A DNA stretch of 8,305 nt from Candidatus Nomurabacteria bacterium (lineage in GTDB: Bacteria > Patescibacteriota > Minisyncoccia > Phycocordibacterales > UBA9973), in NCBI GenBank assembly GCA_026395935.1, contig JAPLXT010000030.1, forward strand, positions 1-8,305. The letters run 5' to 3'. Numbering within the stretch: the stretch's first letter is position 1; the number at the start of each line of letters is the position of its first letter. A program made the translations under genes and the position numbers. A model generated the notes under the pieces. It was given only the letters and a program-made list of their open reading frames with translations, ran no database searches and had not been told where the DNA came from. Shown here piece after piece: positions 1 through 6,293 of this stretch.

Positions 1-28
1 TCTTAAGTTGTTCTAATTGTGAGGCCAT
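1..28 (-). CDS. 5' end of a divergent gene, truncated by the window edge
   Basis: Reading the minus strand from position 28 gives ATG and then an open frame to the edge, encoding MASQLEQLK. Only nine codons are visible, so no family can be named. Support comes from position rather than sequence: a TATAAT with an upstream TG (extended -10) lies on the minus strand at 47-55, which would put the transcript start near 40 and leave a leader of about 12 nt. It is divergent from rpsO. A chance short frame remains possible. Confidence 0.4.
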
Positions 29-46
29 AATTAATGTCGCACAATA

Positions 47-55
47 ATTATAACA
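47..55 (-). promoter_or_regulatory. Extended -10 promoter element for the divergent left-edge gene
   Basis: On the minus strand the sequence TGTTATAAT is a consensus -10 hexamer with the TGn extension. No good -35 is seen at 16-18 bp, which extended -10 promoters tolerate. The predicted start near 40 is about 12 nt before the minus-strand ATG at 28. Confidence 0.45.
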
Positions 56-90
56 CAAATTGTTAAACAAACAGGGTAGTATATACCCCC

Positions 91-119
91 TTGCATTCTC
101 GGGAATTTTGTGCTAGTAT
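91..119 (+). promoter_or_regulatory. rpsO promoter, nearly leaderless
   Basis: TTGCAT (91-96), a 17-bp spacer and TAGTAT (114-119), preceded by TGC, form a sigma70-type promoter with an extended -10. The expected transcription start is about position 126, only 3 nt before the rpsO ATG at 129. There is therefore no room for a Shine-Dalgarno site or a structured 5' leader. Confidence 0.65.
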
Positions 120-128
120 ACGTCTATC

Positions 129-389
129 ATGTTAACAACAAAGAAAAAGCAAAATATTATAAAGAAGAATCAGCTTCATGATAAAGACACAGGTAGTCCT
201 GAAGTTCAGATCGCCGTTTTATCTAAAAGAATAGACGAACTTGCAGATCATCTTAAAATCCACAAGAAAGACAACCATTCACGCCGCGGATTAATCAAAA
301 TGGTAGCAGATCGTAGAACTCACCTTAAATATCTAGAAAAAACAGATAAGGTCCGTCATGAAAATGAAGTTAAAAAAATAAAAGCTTAA
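129..389 (+). CDS. rpsO: 30S ribosomal protein S15
   Basis: S15 is a primary 16S rRNA-binding protein of the small-subunit platform; it contacts the central-domain three-way junction and nucleates binding of S6/S18 and S11. The 86-residue product is close to the usual 88-89 and has the family core: DTGSPEVQIAVLSKRI (about residues 20-35), then HKKDNHSRRGL (45-55) and the RRTHLKYL helix (62-69). The first ATG is used; the next methionine is inside the core. No Shine-Dalgarno site precedes it, and the promoter geometry implies a leader of about 3 nt. That would exclude the 5'-leader autoregulation by S15 known in E. coli. The gene ends in its own terminator and is followed by a NYN nuclease gene rather than directly by pnp. 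Confidence 0.97.
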   Translation: MLTTKKKQNIIKKNQLHDKDTGSPEVQIAVLSKRIDELADHLKIHKKDNHSRRGLIKMVADRRTHLKYLEKTDKVRHENEVKKIKA

Positions 390-390
390 C

Positions 391-424
391 AAAATTCCCT
401 CTGACTTCGGTCGGAGGGATTTTT
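391..424 (+). terminator. rpsO intrinsic terminator (T1)
   Basis: TCCCTCTGAC (396-405) pairs with GTCGGAGGGA (410-419) through 10 bp, including one G-U pair, closed by a C(TTCG)G tetraloop and followed by TTTTT (420-424). It starts just after the rpsO stop. Its core is shared with the terminator at 1055-1086. Confidence 0.92.
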
Positions 425-434
425 GATCTAATAG

Positions 435-463
435 TTAACACGAGATAAAAGTAGTATTATAAA
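435..463 (+). promoter_or_regulatory. Promoter of the NYN-domain gene
   Basis: TTAACA (435-440), a 17-bp spacer and TATAAA (458-463) give five of six matches to each consensus hexamer. Predicted transcription starts near 470, leaving a leader of about 55 nt before the ATG at 526. An 18-bp palindrome overlaps the predicted start. Confidence 0.6.
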
Positions 464-466
464 GAG

Positions 467-484
467 AGCTCTATACATAGAGCT
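467..484 (+). promoter_or_regulatory. Palindrome at the NYN-gene transcription start
   Basis: AGCTCTAT (467-474) and ATAGAGCT (477-484) are perfect inverted repeats separated by AC. The palindrome covers the predicted start site (about 470). It could be an operator for a dimeric repressor or a hairpin at the 5' end of the mRNA. No T-run follows, so it is not a terminator. Confidence 0.5.
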
Positions 485-525
485 GGTCGATTATAATTTA
501 CATATTAATTAACATAAATAAATAT

Positions 526-1029
526 ATGATAATAAAACATAAAGAACAGAGGGTAGGGGTTTTTATCGATACATCAAACCTGTACCACTCTGCAAAAAAT
601 TTATATAAAAGAAAAGTAAACTTTGGAGCAGTTTTGAAAGATGCAGTCGCAGGACGTAGACTCGTCCGTGCTATCGCTTACGTAATAACAAGTGAAGGAG
701 GTGAAGAAAAAAACTTTTTTGATGCACTGACAAAACTTGGTATAGAAACCAAGACAAAAGAATTACAAATATTCTCAGGTGGAGCAAAGAAAGGGGATTG
801 GGATGTAGGCATCTCCGTTGACGCTATGAAGATGGCACCGAAGCTCGATGCTGTAGTTCTCGTCGCTGGCGATGGAGACTTCGTACCACTCGTAGAGTAC
901 TTACAAAGTACATCTGGAGTCCAAGTCGAAGTTGTATCATTCGGTAAAAGTTCTTCAATGAAATTGAAGGATCAAGCTGATGACTTCCTCGACCTTTCAG
1001 CAAACCCAAGGAAATATCTGATATATTAG
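526..1029 (+). CDS. NYN (LabA/DUF88-type, PIN-like) domain protein, predicted ribonuclease
   Basis: The 167-residue protein is essentially one NYN domain, the PIN-like fold of predicted metal-dependent RNases that includes LabA and DUF88 proteins. Visible motifs: strand 1 with VGVFIDTSNLYHSA (D15, N18), KGDWDVGISVDAMK in the middle (D91, D93, D99) and VLVAGDGDFVPLVEYL near the end (D116, D118). These acidic residues are those expected to coordinate the catalytic metal in the family, so the enzyme looks intact. There is no signal peptide or membrane segment, so it is cytoplasmic. It lies between rpsO and pnp with its own promoter and terminator on each side, which suggests an RNA-processing or decay role; that is inference from context. 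The substrate is unknown. No Shine-Dalgarno site precedes the ATG. Confidence 0.88.
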   Translation: MIIKHKEQRVGVFIDTSNLYHSAKNLYKRKVNFGAVLKDAVAGRRLVRAIAYVITSEGGEEKNFFDALTKLGIETKTKELQIFSGGAKKGDWDVGISVDAMKMAPKLDAVVLVAGDGDFVPLVEYLQSTSGVQVEVVSFGKSSSMKLKDQADDFLDLSANPRKYLIY

Positions 1030-1054
1030 AAAAATAAAAAATAATTTTTACAAC

Positions 1055-1086
1055 AAAAATCCCTCTTTCACAAACGAGGGATTTTT
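1055..1086 (+). terminator. Terminator after the NYN gene (T2), A-rich on its 5' side
   Basis: AAAAATCCCTC (1055-1065) pairs perfectly with GAGGGATTTTT (1076-1086) around a 10-nt loop. The stem is 11 bp with a T-run on the plus strand and an A-run on the other side, so it could work in either direction. The TCCCTC/GAGGGA core matches T1 at 396-419. Confidence 0.9.
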
Positions 1087-1090
1087 GCTA

Positions 1091-1099
1091 TGCTATAAG
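1091..1099 (+). promoter_or_regulatory. Possible extended -10 promoter of pnp
   Basis: TGCTATAAG is an extended -10 element lying directly after terminator T2. No acceptable -35 is seen at 16-18 bp. If used, transcription would begin near 1106 and the leader would contain the whole hairpin at 1116-1193. Because T2 should stop upstream transcription, some promoter for pnp is expected here. Confidence 0.4.
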
Positions 1100-1115
1100 C
1101 ATTAATAGGTAATTT

Positions 1116-1193
1116 AGTTAATCTCCGGACAATTAGAGTTGAAGCCATAATGAGGTAAATATGGGTTTCAAAACTAGAGTCTGGAGACTAGCT
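1116..1193 (+). promoter_or_regulatory. Long leader hairpin immediately upstream of pnp
   Basis: Three consecutive helices can stack into one arm. Positions 1116-1130 pair with 1179-1193 (14 bp, one A-C mismatch at 1121/1188 and two G-U pairs). Positions 1133-1136 pair with 1174-1177 (4 bp). Positions 1139-1146 pair with 1164-1171 (8 bp, one G-U). The apical loop 1147-1163 contains GAGGT and an ATG. No T-run follows, so it is not a terminator. The pnp ATG lies 10 nt after the arm. E. coli pnp mRNA carries a leader hairpin cut by RNase III and used for PNPase autocontrol; a similar role here is an analogy, not something the sequence proves. Confidence 0.65.
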
Positions 1194-1196
1194 TAA
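1161..1196 (+). other. Possible 11-codon upstream ORF in the pnp leader
   Basis: An ATG at 1161 opens a short frame (MGFKTRVWRLA, then TAA) ending 6 nt before the pnp start. GAGGT at 1152-1156 is a Shine-Dalgarno-like site 4 nt upstream, and both it and the ATG lie in the apical loop of the leader hairpin. Translating it would melt the downstream side of the arm, so it could couple structure to pnp translation. Short frames arise by chance, and the main genes here do not use Shine-Dalgarno sites, so this is tentative. Confidence 0.22.
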
Positions 1197-1202
1197 AATA
1201 TT

Positions 1203-3329
1203 ATGCAAAGTAAAGAATATGAGGTAGAAATCGGTGGTAAGAAAATTACCGCAATTTTCAGTGATTTAGCAAACCAAGCTAATGGTTCAGTTATATTAAA
1301 AAGTGAGGGAACGGTCGTCATGGCAACAGCTGTCATCTCAAAAGATGGAAGTAAAAATTTAGGATTCTTCAACCTAACAGTCGAGTACTTGGAAAAGTTC
1401 TACGCTGCAGGAAAAATTCTCGGCGGCCAATACAACAAGAGAGAAGGTAGACCAAGTGATCAATCCATCTTGGCTGCCCGTATGATCGATCGTACTATCC
1501 GACCACTTTTCGATCAGCATATTAAAAATGCAGTTCAAGTAATAGTAACAGTTATTGCTGTGGGTGAAACTGATCCGAAGACTCTCGGTATCAATGCCGT
1601 CTCTATTGCTCTCCACACTTCAAACATTCCTTGGAACGGACCAATCGGGGCAGTACAGATAAGTAAGACGGAAGTTGATCAAACTCTAAAAGTAAATCAC
1701 TACATACCAAATGCTGATGAATCAGTCTATGCACTCGACTTGCTTGTTTGTGGTAAAGATAAAACTATCAACATGATTGAGGCTATGTCCTACGAACTAT
1801 CCGAAGATGAAATGGGTGGATGTTTTGATCTTGCCTCTGGTGAAATAACAAAGTGGGAAGAGTTCCAAAAGAAGCTTGCAAGCGAATTCGGCAAAGAAAA
1901 ACTTATATTTCCAAAAATAAAAATTGAGGACGAAATGATTACAATCTTTGATAAAGATATAAAACCAATGCTCGATGAAAAACTTTTCACCAATGAGAGT
2001 AAAAAGGTTACAAGCGAAGCAGAAGATTTATGGAAAAAAATATTAGACGAAAAATATCAAGAGGAAGATAACGATGCTATTAAAAGTGCATCAGAAGATT
2101 ATCTTCACCACTACCTAGATATATCTTTCCACACTATGGCATTAGAGAAAAATGTTCGTGCTGACGGAAGAAAAGTAGATGAAGTCCGTAAACTCTATGC
2201 GAAAGCAGGAGGTATCTCAGATGTGTTACACGGATCTGGAATATTCTACAGAGGGGAGACTCATGTACTTTCAGTTCTTACTTTGGGTGGACCAGAAGAT
2301 ATGTTAATCATACAGGGAATGGAATCAGAATCAAAAAAGCGTTTCATGCACCATTATAACTTCCCACCATATTCAGGAGGAGAGACAGGACGCGTCGGTG
2401 GAATTAATAGAAGAGAAATGGGCCACGGATTCCTCGCAGAGAAAGCTCTCACTCCCGTCATTCCAAATAAAATAAAATTTCCTTATACAATTCGCGTAGT
2501 CTCAGAGTCTACAGCATCAAACGGTTCCACATCACAAGCATCTATCTGTGCTGCGACTATTGCTCTCATGGATGGAGGTGTGCCTATCACTACACCTGTC
2601 GCAGGAATTTCTGTAGGGCTTATGGCGAGTGAATTAGATAATAGTAAATATGTTTTATTAACTGACATCCAAGGACCAGAAGATCATTATGGGGATATGG
2701 ACTTCAAAGTTGCAGGAACAAAAAATGGAATCACAGCAATTCAGCTCGATGTGAAAGTGGATGGAGTACAAATTGGAATTCTTAAAGAAGCACTCCTTCG
2801 CGCAAAGAATGCTCGTATGCAAATCCTAGAAACTATCACAAGTGAATTGGCAGAACCTCGTGCAAAAATTTCACCAAATGCTCCAGAAATTCTCACAGTT
2901 AAAATTAAAAAAGATCAGATTGGAATGGTCATCGGCCCAGGAGGTAAAAATATAAATGCAATCCGTGAAGAAACTGGTACAGAAATAACTATCGAAGAAG
3001 ATGGAACAGTCTTTGTAACAGGTAAGAATGGTGGAGCAGAAAAAGCAGTAAAAATTATTGAAGAAATGACTCATGAATACAAAGTAGGAGATACAGCAGA
3101 AGGAACAGTTGTGAAGCTTATGGATTTCGGGGCTTTCGTGAAGATCAGTTCTGAGACGGAGGGACTCGTGCATGTGTCTGAGATCGCCCCATTCCGTGTT
3201 GAGCGAGTTTCTGATATCCTTAAGGAAGGAGACAAGGTACCAGTAAAAATAATTAAACTCGACGAAAAAGGAAGACTTAGTTTGTCGATCAAGGAAGCAA
3301 ATAAAGATTTCTTTAAACCTAAAGTTTAA
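1203..3329 (+). CDS. pnp: Polyribonucleotide nucleotidyltransferase (PNPase)
   Basis: PNPase is a trimeric, phosphorolytic 3'-to-5' exoribonuclease that releases nucleoside diphosphates and can also add tails. The 708-residue product is full length. Order: first RNase PH domain (about 1-215, with NKREGRPSDQSILAARMIDR near 79-98), an alpha-helical linker, second catalytic RNase PH domain (about 320-550, with HHYNFPPYSGGETGRVGG and VVSESTASNGSTS), KH domain (about 560-620, GPGGK at 578-582) and S1 domain (about 629-700). The active-site pair corresponding to E. coli D486/D492 is present as D494 and D500 in EDHYGDMDF. The start fits the family N-terminus and has no Shine-Dalgarno site at normal spacing. 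A long hairpin precedes it, and the next gene starts 8 nt after its stop, so the two are probably cotranscribed. Confidence 0.98.
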   Translation: MQSKEYEVEIGGKKITAIFSDLANQANGSVILKSEGTVVMATAVISKDGSKNLGFFNLTVEYLEKFYAAGKILGGQYNKREGRPSDQSILAARMIDRTIRPLFDQHIKNAVQVIVTVIAVGETDPKTLGINAVSIALHTSNIPWNGPIGAVQISKTEVDQTLKVNHYIPNADESVYALDLLVCGKDKTINMIEAMSYELSEDEMGGCFDLASGEITKWEEFQKKLASEFGKEKLIFPKIKIEDEMITIFDKDIKPMLDEKLFTNESKKVTSEAEDLWKKILDEKYQEEDNDAIKSASEDYLHHYLDISFHTMALEKNVRADGRKVDEVRKLYAKAGGISDVLHGSGIFYRGETHVLSVLTLGGPEDMLIIQGMESESKKRFMHHYNFPPYSGGETGRVGGINRREMGHGFLAEKALTPVIPNKIKFPYTIRVVSESTASNGSTSQASICAATIALMDGGVPITTPVAGISVGLMASELDNSKYVLLTDIQGPEDHYGDMDFKVAGTKNGITAIQLDVKVDGVQIGILKEALLRAKNARMQILETITSELAEPRAKISPNAPEILTVKIKKDQIGMVIGPGGKNINAIREETGTEITIEEDGTVFVTGKNGGAEKAVKIIEEMTHEYKVGDTAEGTVVKLMDFGAFVKISSETEGLVHVSEIAPFRVERVSDILKEGDKVPVKIIKLDEKGRLSLSIKEANKDFFKPKV

Positions 3330-3337
3330 AAAATAAC

Positions 3338-4225
3338 ATGGAAGAAGAAAAATTAAATTACAATAAAAAGGATGGAATAAAAACAGTCAGAACTTATATG
3401 TCTGACATGGCAGACACTGTGCGCGATAATGAAATATCCGTTATAAAAGTTGCCCTCGCTGAGCAAAATAAACATGAGAGAGAAGACTTGTATAGAAAAG
3501 TAGAAGGTACTCCTACGAAAAAAGTTTTTTGGGTTATTGGTGGAATAATTCTAGTTGCAATTGCTATTGGTGGAACATATTTTATTATCCAACAAAAAGC
3601 CAAACAAAATACTCCAGAACAAATCGCAAAAGAGGAGACTCTCATCTCTTATGATGAAATTTCTCCTATTAGTGTAACCAATCCAAGTGAATTAACTAAT
3701 GAAATAAATAAGGTAAAAAAAGAAACTAGTGTAACTGGTAAAAGTGACATCATAAAATTCATATCTTTATCGCAGGAAGTAAATGGGCTTCAAGAAAAGA
3801 TACTTACACAAGAGCTGTTTAGAGATCTAGGATTTACAGCTCCTTCATCTTTGGTCCGATCTCTTTCAGATTCTTACATGATAGGAACCTACACAAATAA
3901 TACACAAAATTTATTTATAATTTTCCAAACTAAAGATTATGAGTACACTTACGCTGGAATGCTGGAGTGGGAGAAGACCTTGGCTGGTGATATGCTTTCT
4001 TTATTTGAACTTGATACAAAAGAAAGTAAAATAAAAATAAGTGATAGAAAATGGAAAGATGTAATTATAAACAACAAAGATGCAAGAGCTCTGGTAAATG
4101 AAAATGATAAAATCATACTCTATTACTTATTTACTGATAAAAGTAATCTAGTTATAGCAAGTGATGAATCTACAATAAAAGAAATAGTGGCAAAATTAAT
4201 ATTAAAAAATATAAAACCACTATAA
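3338..4225 (+). CDS. Single-pass membrane protein of unknown function, probably pnp-cotranscribed
   Basis: I do not recognise a named family. The 295-residue protein has a charged N-terminal cytoplasmic part (1-62) with the segment VRTYMSDMADTVRDNEISVI near 17-36, one strongly hydrophobic segment (about 63-84, from VFWVIGGI to YFII) and a 210-residue C-terminal part expected outside the membrane. Basic residues before the TM segment and the lack of a cleavage motif suggest an N-in signal anchor. The C-terminal part alternates hydrophobic and polar stretches like a folded alpha/beta domain and has no cysteines. The general layout resembles uncharacterised membrane proteins I associate with Parcubacteria, but that is recollection only. 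It starts 8 nt after pnp with no promoter or Shine-Dalgarno site and has no clear terminator after it. Confidence 0.8.
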   Translation: MEEEKLNYNKKDGIKTVRTYMSDMADTVRDNEISVIKVALAEQNKHEREDLYRKVEGTPTKKVFWVIGGIILVAIAIGGTYFIIQQKAKQNTPEQIAKEETLISYDEISPISVTNPSELTNEINKVKKETSVTGKSDIIKFISLSQEVNGLQEKILTQELFRDLGFTAPSSLVRSLSDSYMIGTYTNNTQNLFIIFQTKDYEYTYAGMLEWEKTLAGDMLSLFELDTKESKIKISDRKWKDVIINNKDARALVNENDKIILYYLFTDKSNLVIASDESTIKEIVAKLILKNIKPL

Positions 4226-4227
4226 AA

Positions 4228-4257
4228 TTACCAATTTATTCACATTAATGATAGTAT
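4228..4257 (+). promoter_or_regulatory. Promoter of the DksA/TraR-like gene, predicted leaderless
   Basis: TTACCA (4228-4233, four of six), an 18-bp spacer and TAGTAT (4252-4257) lie in the 38-nt gap before the gene. The -10 hexamer is the same one used for rpsO. The predicted start, 7 nt downstream, coincides with the A of the ATG at 4264, so the mRNA would have no leader. Confidence 0.5.
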
Positions 4258-4263
4258 AAGTGT

Positions 4264-4623
4264 ATGGAAAAATATAAAACAAAATTAGAAGAAGAAAAAA
4301 AACTATTAGAAGAAGAACTAGCTCGTATTGGCAAGTTTGATAAAGAAACAAATGATTGGGAAGCAACTCCTGAGAGTGAAATAAAATCTCAAGAAGTCCA
4401 AGATGATGGAGACATGGCAGAGAGAGCAGAAGATTATGAAGAAAGATCAAGCACTCTATCAGCCCTAGAGACACGATTGAATGATATCGAAGATGCTCTC
4501 GCACGAATAGAGGAAGGAGGGTATGGATTATGTGAAGTTTGTGGAAATAAAATAGAAGAAGAAAGACTAGAAGTGAATCCAAGCTCAAGAACATGCGTTG
4601 CTTGTATGGAAAAAGTTATTTAG
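4264..4623 (+). CDS. DksA/TraR family C4 zinc-finger transcriptional regulator
   Basis: DksA-type proteins bind the RNA polymerase secondary channel and alter initiation, in many bacteria together with ppGpp. The 119-residue product has a Lys/Glu-rich N-terminal helix (1-24), a second helix (about 50-85) and a C-terminal zinc finger with C90, C93, C111 and C114 (CEVC and CVAC). DDGDMA at 47-52 matches the DxxDxA coiled-coil-tip signature of E. coli DksA (D71, D74, A76), the part that reaches the polymerase active site. GYGLCEVCGNKI fits the family finger. It is shorter than E. coli DksA (151), lacking N-terminal residues, as is common for DksA/TraR-like proteins. It is probably transcribed from its own leaderless promoter and ends at a hairpin before yifB. 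Whether it is a functional DksA or a related regulator cannot be settled from sequence. Confidence 0.9.
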   Translation: MEKYKTKLEEEKKLLEEELARIGKFDKETNDWEATPESEIKSQEVQDDGDMAERAEDYEERSSTLSALETRLNDIEDALARIEEGGYGLCEVCGNKIEEERLEVNPSSRTCVACMEKVI

Positions 4624-4624
4624 T

Positions 4625-4670
4625 TTAAAATCCTCATTAACATATAAGGGTGTTGTGGGGATTTTAATTT
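4625..4670 (+). terminator. Hairpin between the DksA-like gene and yifB, probable terminator or attenuator
   Basis: TTAAAATCCTC (4625-4635) pairs with GGGGATTTTAA (4657-4667) over 11 bp with one G-U pair. Inside, AACA (4639-4642) can pair with TGTT (4651-4654). The 3' side gives a TTTTAATTT tail. It sits between the TAG at 4621 and the yifB ATG at 4673. The large interior loop and interrupted T-run make it a weaker terminator than T1 or T2; partial read-through into yifB is possible. Confidence 0.6.
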
Positions 4671-4672
4671 AT

Positions 4673-6241
4673 ATGTCGTTTTCAAGAATATATTCAGCAC
4701 AAACACATCTTTTAAAAGGGAAGATTGTAACAGTAGAAGTAGATATTACAAAGAAAACTTTGCATTCTTTTACACTTGTTGGACTACCTGATAAGGCCGT
4801 TGATGAATCGAAGGATAGGATGAGCTCTGCTTTGAAAAATTCTGGATTTGAATCTCCTAAAAATCAAAACCAAAAAGTCGTCATTTCTCTTTCCCCAGCT
4901 GATCTTAAAAAAGAATGTCCTTACTTCGACCTTGCTATCGCCCTTGCATACTTACTCTCTGCTGAAGAAATAAATTTCGATCCAGAACATAGAATCTTCC
5001 TCGGGGAACTTTCTCTCAATGGTGAACTTCGACCAATAAAAGGCGCACTGCCACTTACACAGGAAGCAAAGAAACTGGGCTTCAAAGAAATATTTTTACC
5101 AATAGACAACGCAGGTGAAGCAGCTTTGGTAGATGGGATAACAATTTATGGAGCCAAAAATTTAAAAGAAGTTATTGATCATATTTTTATTCCCAAAAAA
5201 GATAGAAAAGGGAATTTACTTGAAAAAGAAAGAGAAAAAATATCTCCTTTTCCAAAAACAGAAATTATTCATAAAGAGAAAGAAAATATTATAGACTTCT
5301 CAGATATTAAAGGCCAAGAAGGTGCAAAGAGAGGGCTTGAAATTGCAGCAAGTGGTGGGCACAATATCGCCATGTCAGGACCACCTGGCACAGGTAAGAC
5401 AATGCTCGCAAGAGTCTTTTCAAATATTCTTCCAGACTTAGATAAGGATGACTGCCTTGAAATTACTGGTATACACTCCGTCGTCGGACTTCTAGAAGAT
5501 GCTATCATCACAGATCCACCGTTTCGAGCACCACACCATACAGCAAGCTACGTCTCAATGATTGGTGGTGGAGCAAATCCTAAACCAGGGGAAGTCACAC
5601 TCGCACATAGAGGAGTACTTTTCCTAGATGAATTCCCAGAATTTGAAAAAAGAGTTTTGGAATCGCTTCGTCAACCACTAGAAGATAATATCGTTTCAAT
5701 TTCTCGCGCACGTGGTTCGGCTATATTCCCGTCGAACTTCATCCTCGTAGCAGCCATGAATCCTTGTCCATGTGGTAATAAAGGCAATAAGCAGAAAGAT
5801 TGCATTTGCAAGCAAGGAGACCTAGATAGATATAAAAGGAAACTTTCAGGACCTATCATGGATCGTATTGATATATGGGTAACAGTACAGAATGTAGATT
5901 ATGAAAAACTTTCAAGTGTAATTCAAGAAGGAGAGAAAACAAATACAATAAAAGAGAGAGTGAAAATAGCACGAGAAATACAAACAAAAAGATTTAAAAA
6001 TGCACCAAGGAAAATAAACACAAATAGTGAGATGAATGTAAAAGAATTAAATATTTACGCACCACTAGATAATGAAACTAAAAAATTGCTAAACCAAAGC
6101 GCCGAACGCCTTCAGCTCTCCGCCCGTGCCTACCACCGCACCATCAAGCTCGCCCGCACCATCGCCGACCTTGAAGGAACTCCAAATATTTCTCAAACGC
6201 ATATACTAGAGGCACTGCAATACAGACCGAGAGAAAATTAA
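4673..6241 (+). CDS. comM: YifB/ComM family Mg-chelatase-like AAA+ ATPase
   Basis: ComM is a hexameric AAA+ helicase that promotes branch migration of integrated strands in natural transformation; many YifB homologues are untested. From this ATG the protein has 522 residues, close to E. coli YifB (about 506). The N-terminal ChlI/Lon-S5-like domain begins SFSRIYSAQTH and contains VGLPDKAVDESKDR. Then come Walker A GPPGTGKT (236-243), Walker B VLFLDE (315-320), the NPCPCG motif with cysteines 365, 367, 377 and 379, the DRID arginine-finger region (397-400) and the Mg-chelatase C-terminal LSARAYHR motif. The frame is open back to an ATG at 4598, overlapping the DksA-like gene, but family N-termini match the 4673 start. 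No Shine-Dalgarno site or clear promoter is seen. A short stretch near the 3' end is anomalously GC-rich. Confidence 0.95.
   Translation: MSFSRIYSAQTHLLKGKIVTVEVDITKKTLHSFTLVGLPDKAVDESKDRMSSALKNSGFESPKNQNQKVVISLSPADLKKECPYFDLAIALAYLLSAEEINFDPEHRIFLGELSLNGELRPIKGALPLTQEAKKLGFKEIFLPIDNAGEAALVDGITIYGAKNLKEVIDHIFIPKKDRKGNLLEKEREKISPFPKTEIIHKEKENIIDFSDIKGQEGAKRGLEIAASGGHNIAMSGPPGTGKTMLARVFSNILPDLDKDDCLEITGIHSVVGLLEDAIITDPPFRAPHHTASYVSMIGGGANPKPGEVTLAHRGVLFLDEFPEFEKRVLESLRQPLEDNIVSISRARGSAIFPSNFILVAAMNPCPCGNKGNKQKDCICKQGDLDRYKRKLSGPIMDRIDIWVTVQNVDYEKLSSVIQEGEKTNTIKERVKIAREIQTKRFKNAPRKINTNSEMNVKELNIYAPLDNETKKLLNQSAERLQLSARAYHRTIKLARTIADLEGTPNISQTHILEALQYRPREN
6101..6170 (+). other. GC-rich codon island inside yifB/comM
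   Basis: 49 of these 70 bases are G or C (70 percent), against 15 of 60 (25 percent) in 6031-6090 just upstream. Of the 25 codons from 6101, 20 end in G or C, mostly C, unlike the A/T-ending codons in the rest of the gene. The frame is uninterrupted and encodes the conserved LSARAYHRTIKLARTIADLE motif. Confidence 0.75.
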
Positions 6242-6278
6242 AATACACATCTACGCCATGACGTAGATGTGTATTTTT
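6239..6278. terminator. Bidirectional terminator between yifB and the convergent peptidase gene
   Basis: AAATACACATCTACG (6241-6255) pairs perfectly with CGTAGATGTGTATTT (6262-6276) around a 6-nt loop. The 15-bp stem overlaps the last base of the yifB stop codon. TTTTT (6274-6278) follows on the plus strand and a T-rich tract follows on the minus strand, so it can end both convergent transcripts. Confidence 0.92.
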
Positions 6279-6293
6279 GTATATATAAATATT

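Noticed and set aside
4220..4594. 124-codon minus-strand frame opposite the DksA-like gene
   Set aside because: It is Leu/His/Phe-rich in the way a reverse complement of Glu/Lys codons is, and the plus strand carries a clear zinc-finger protein with a promoter.
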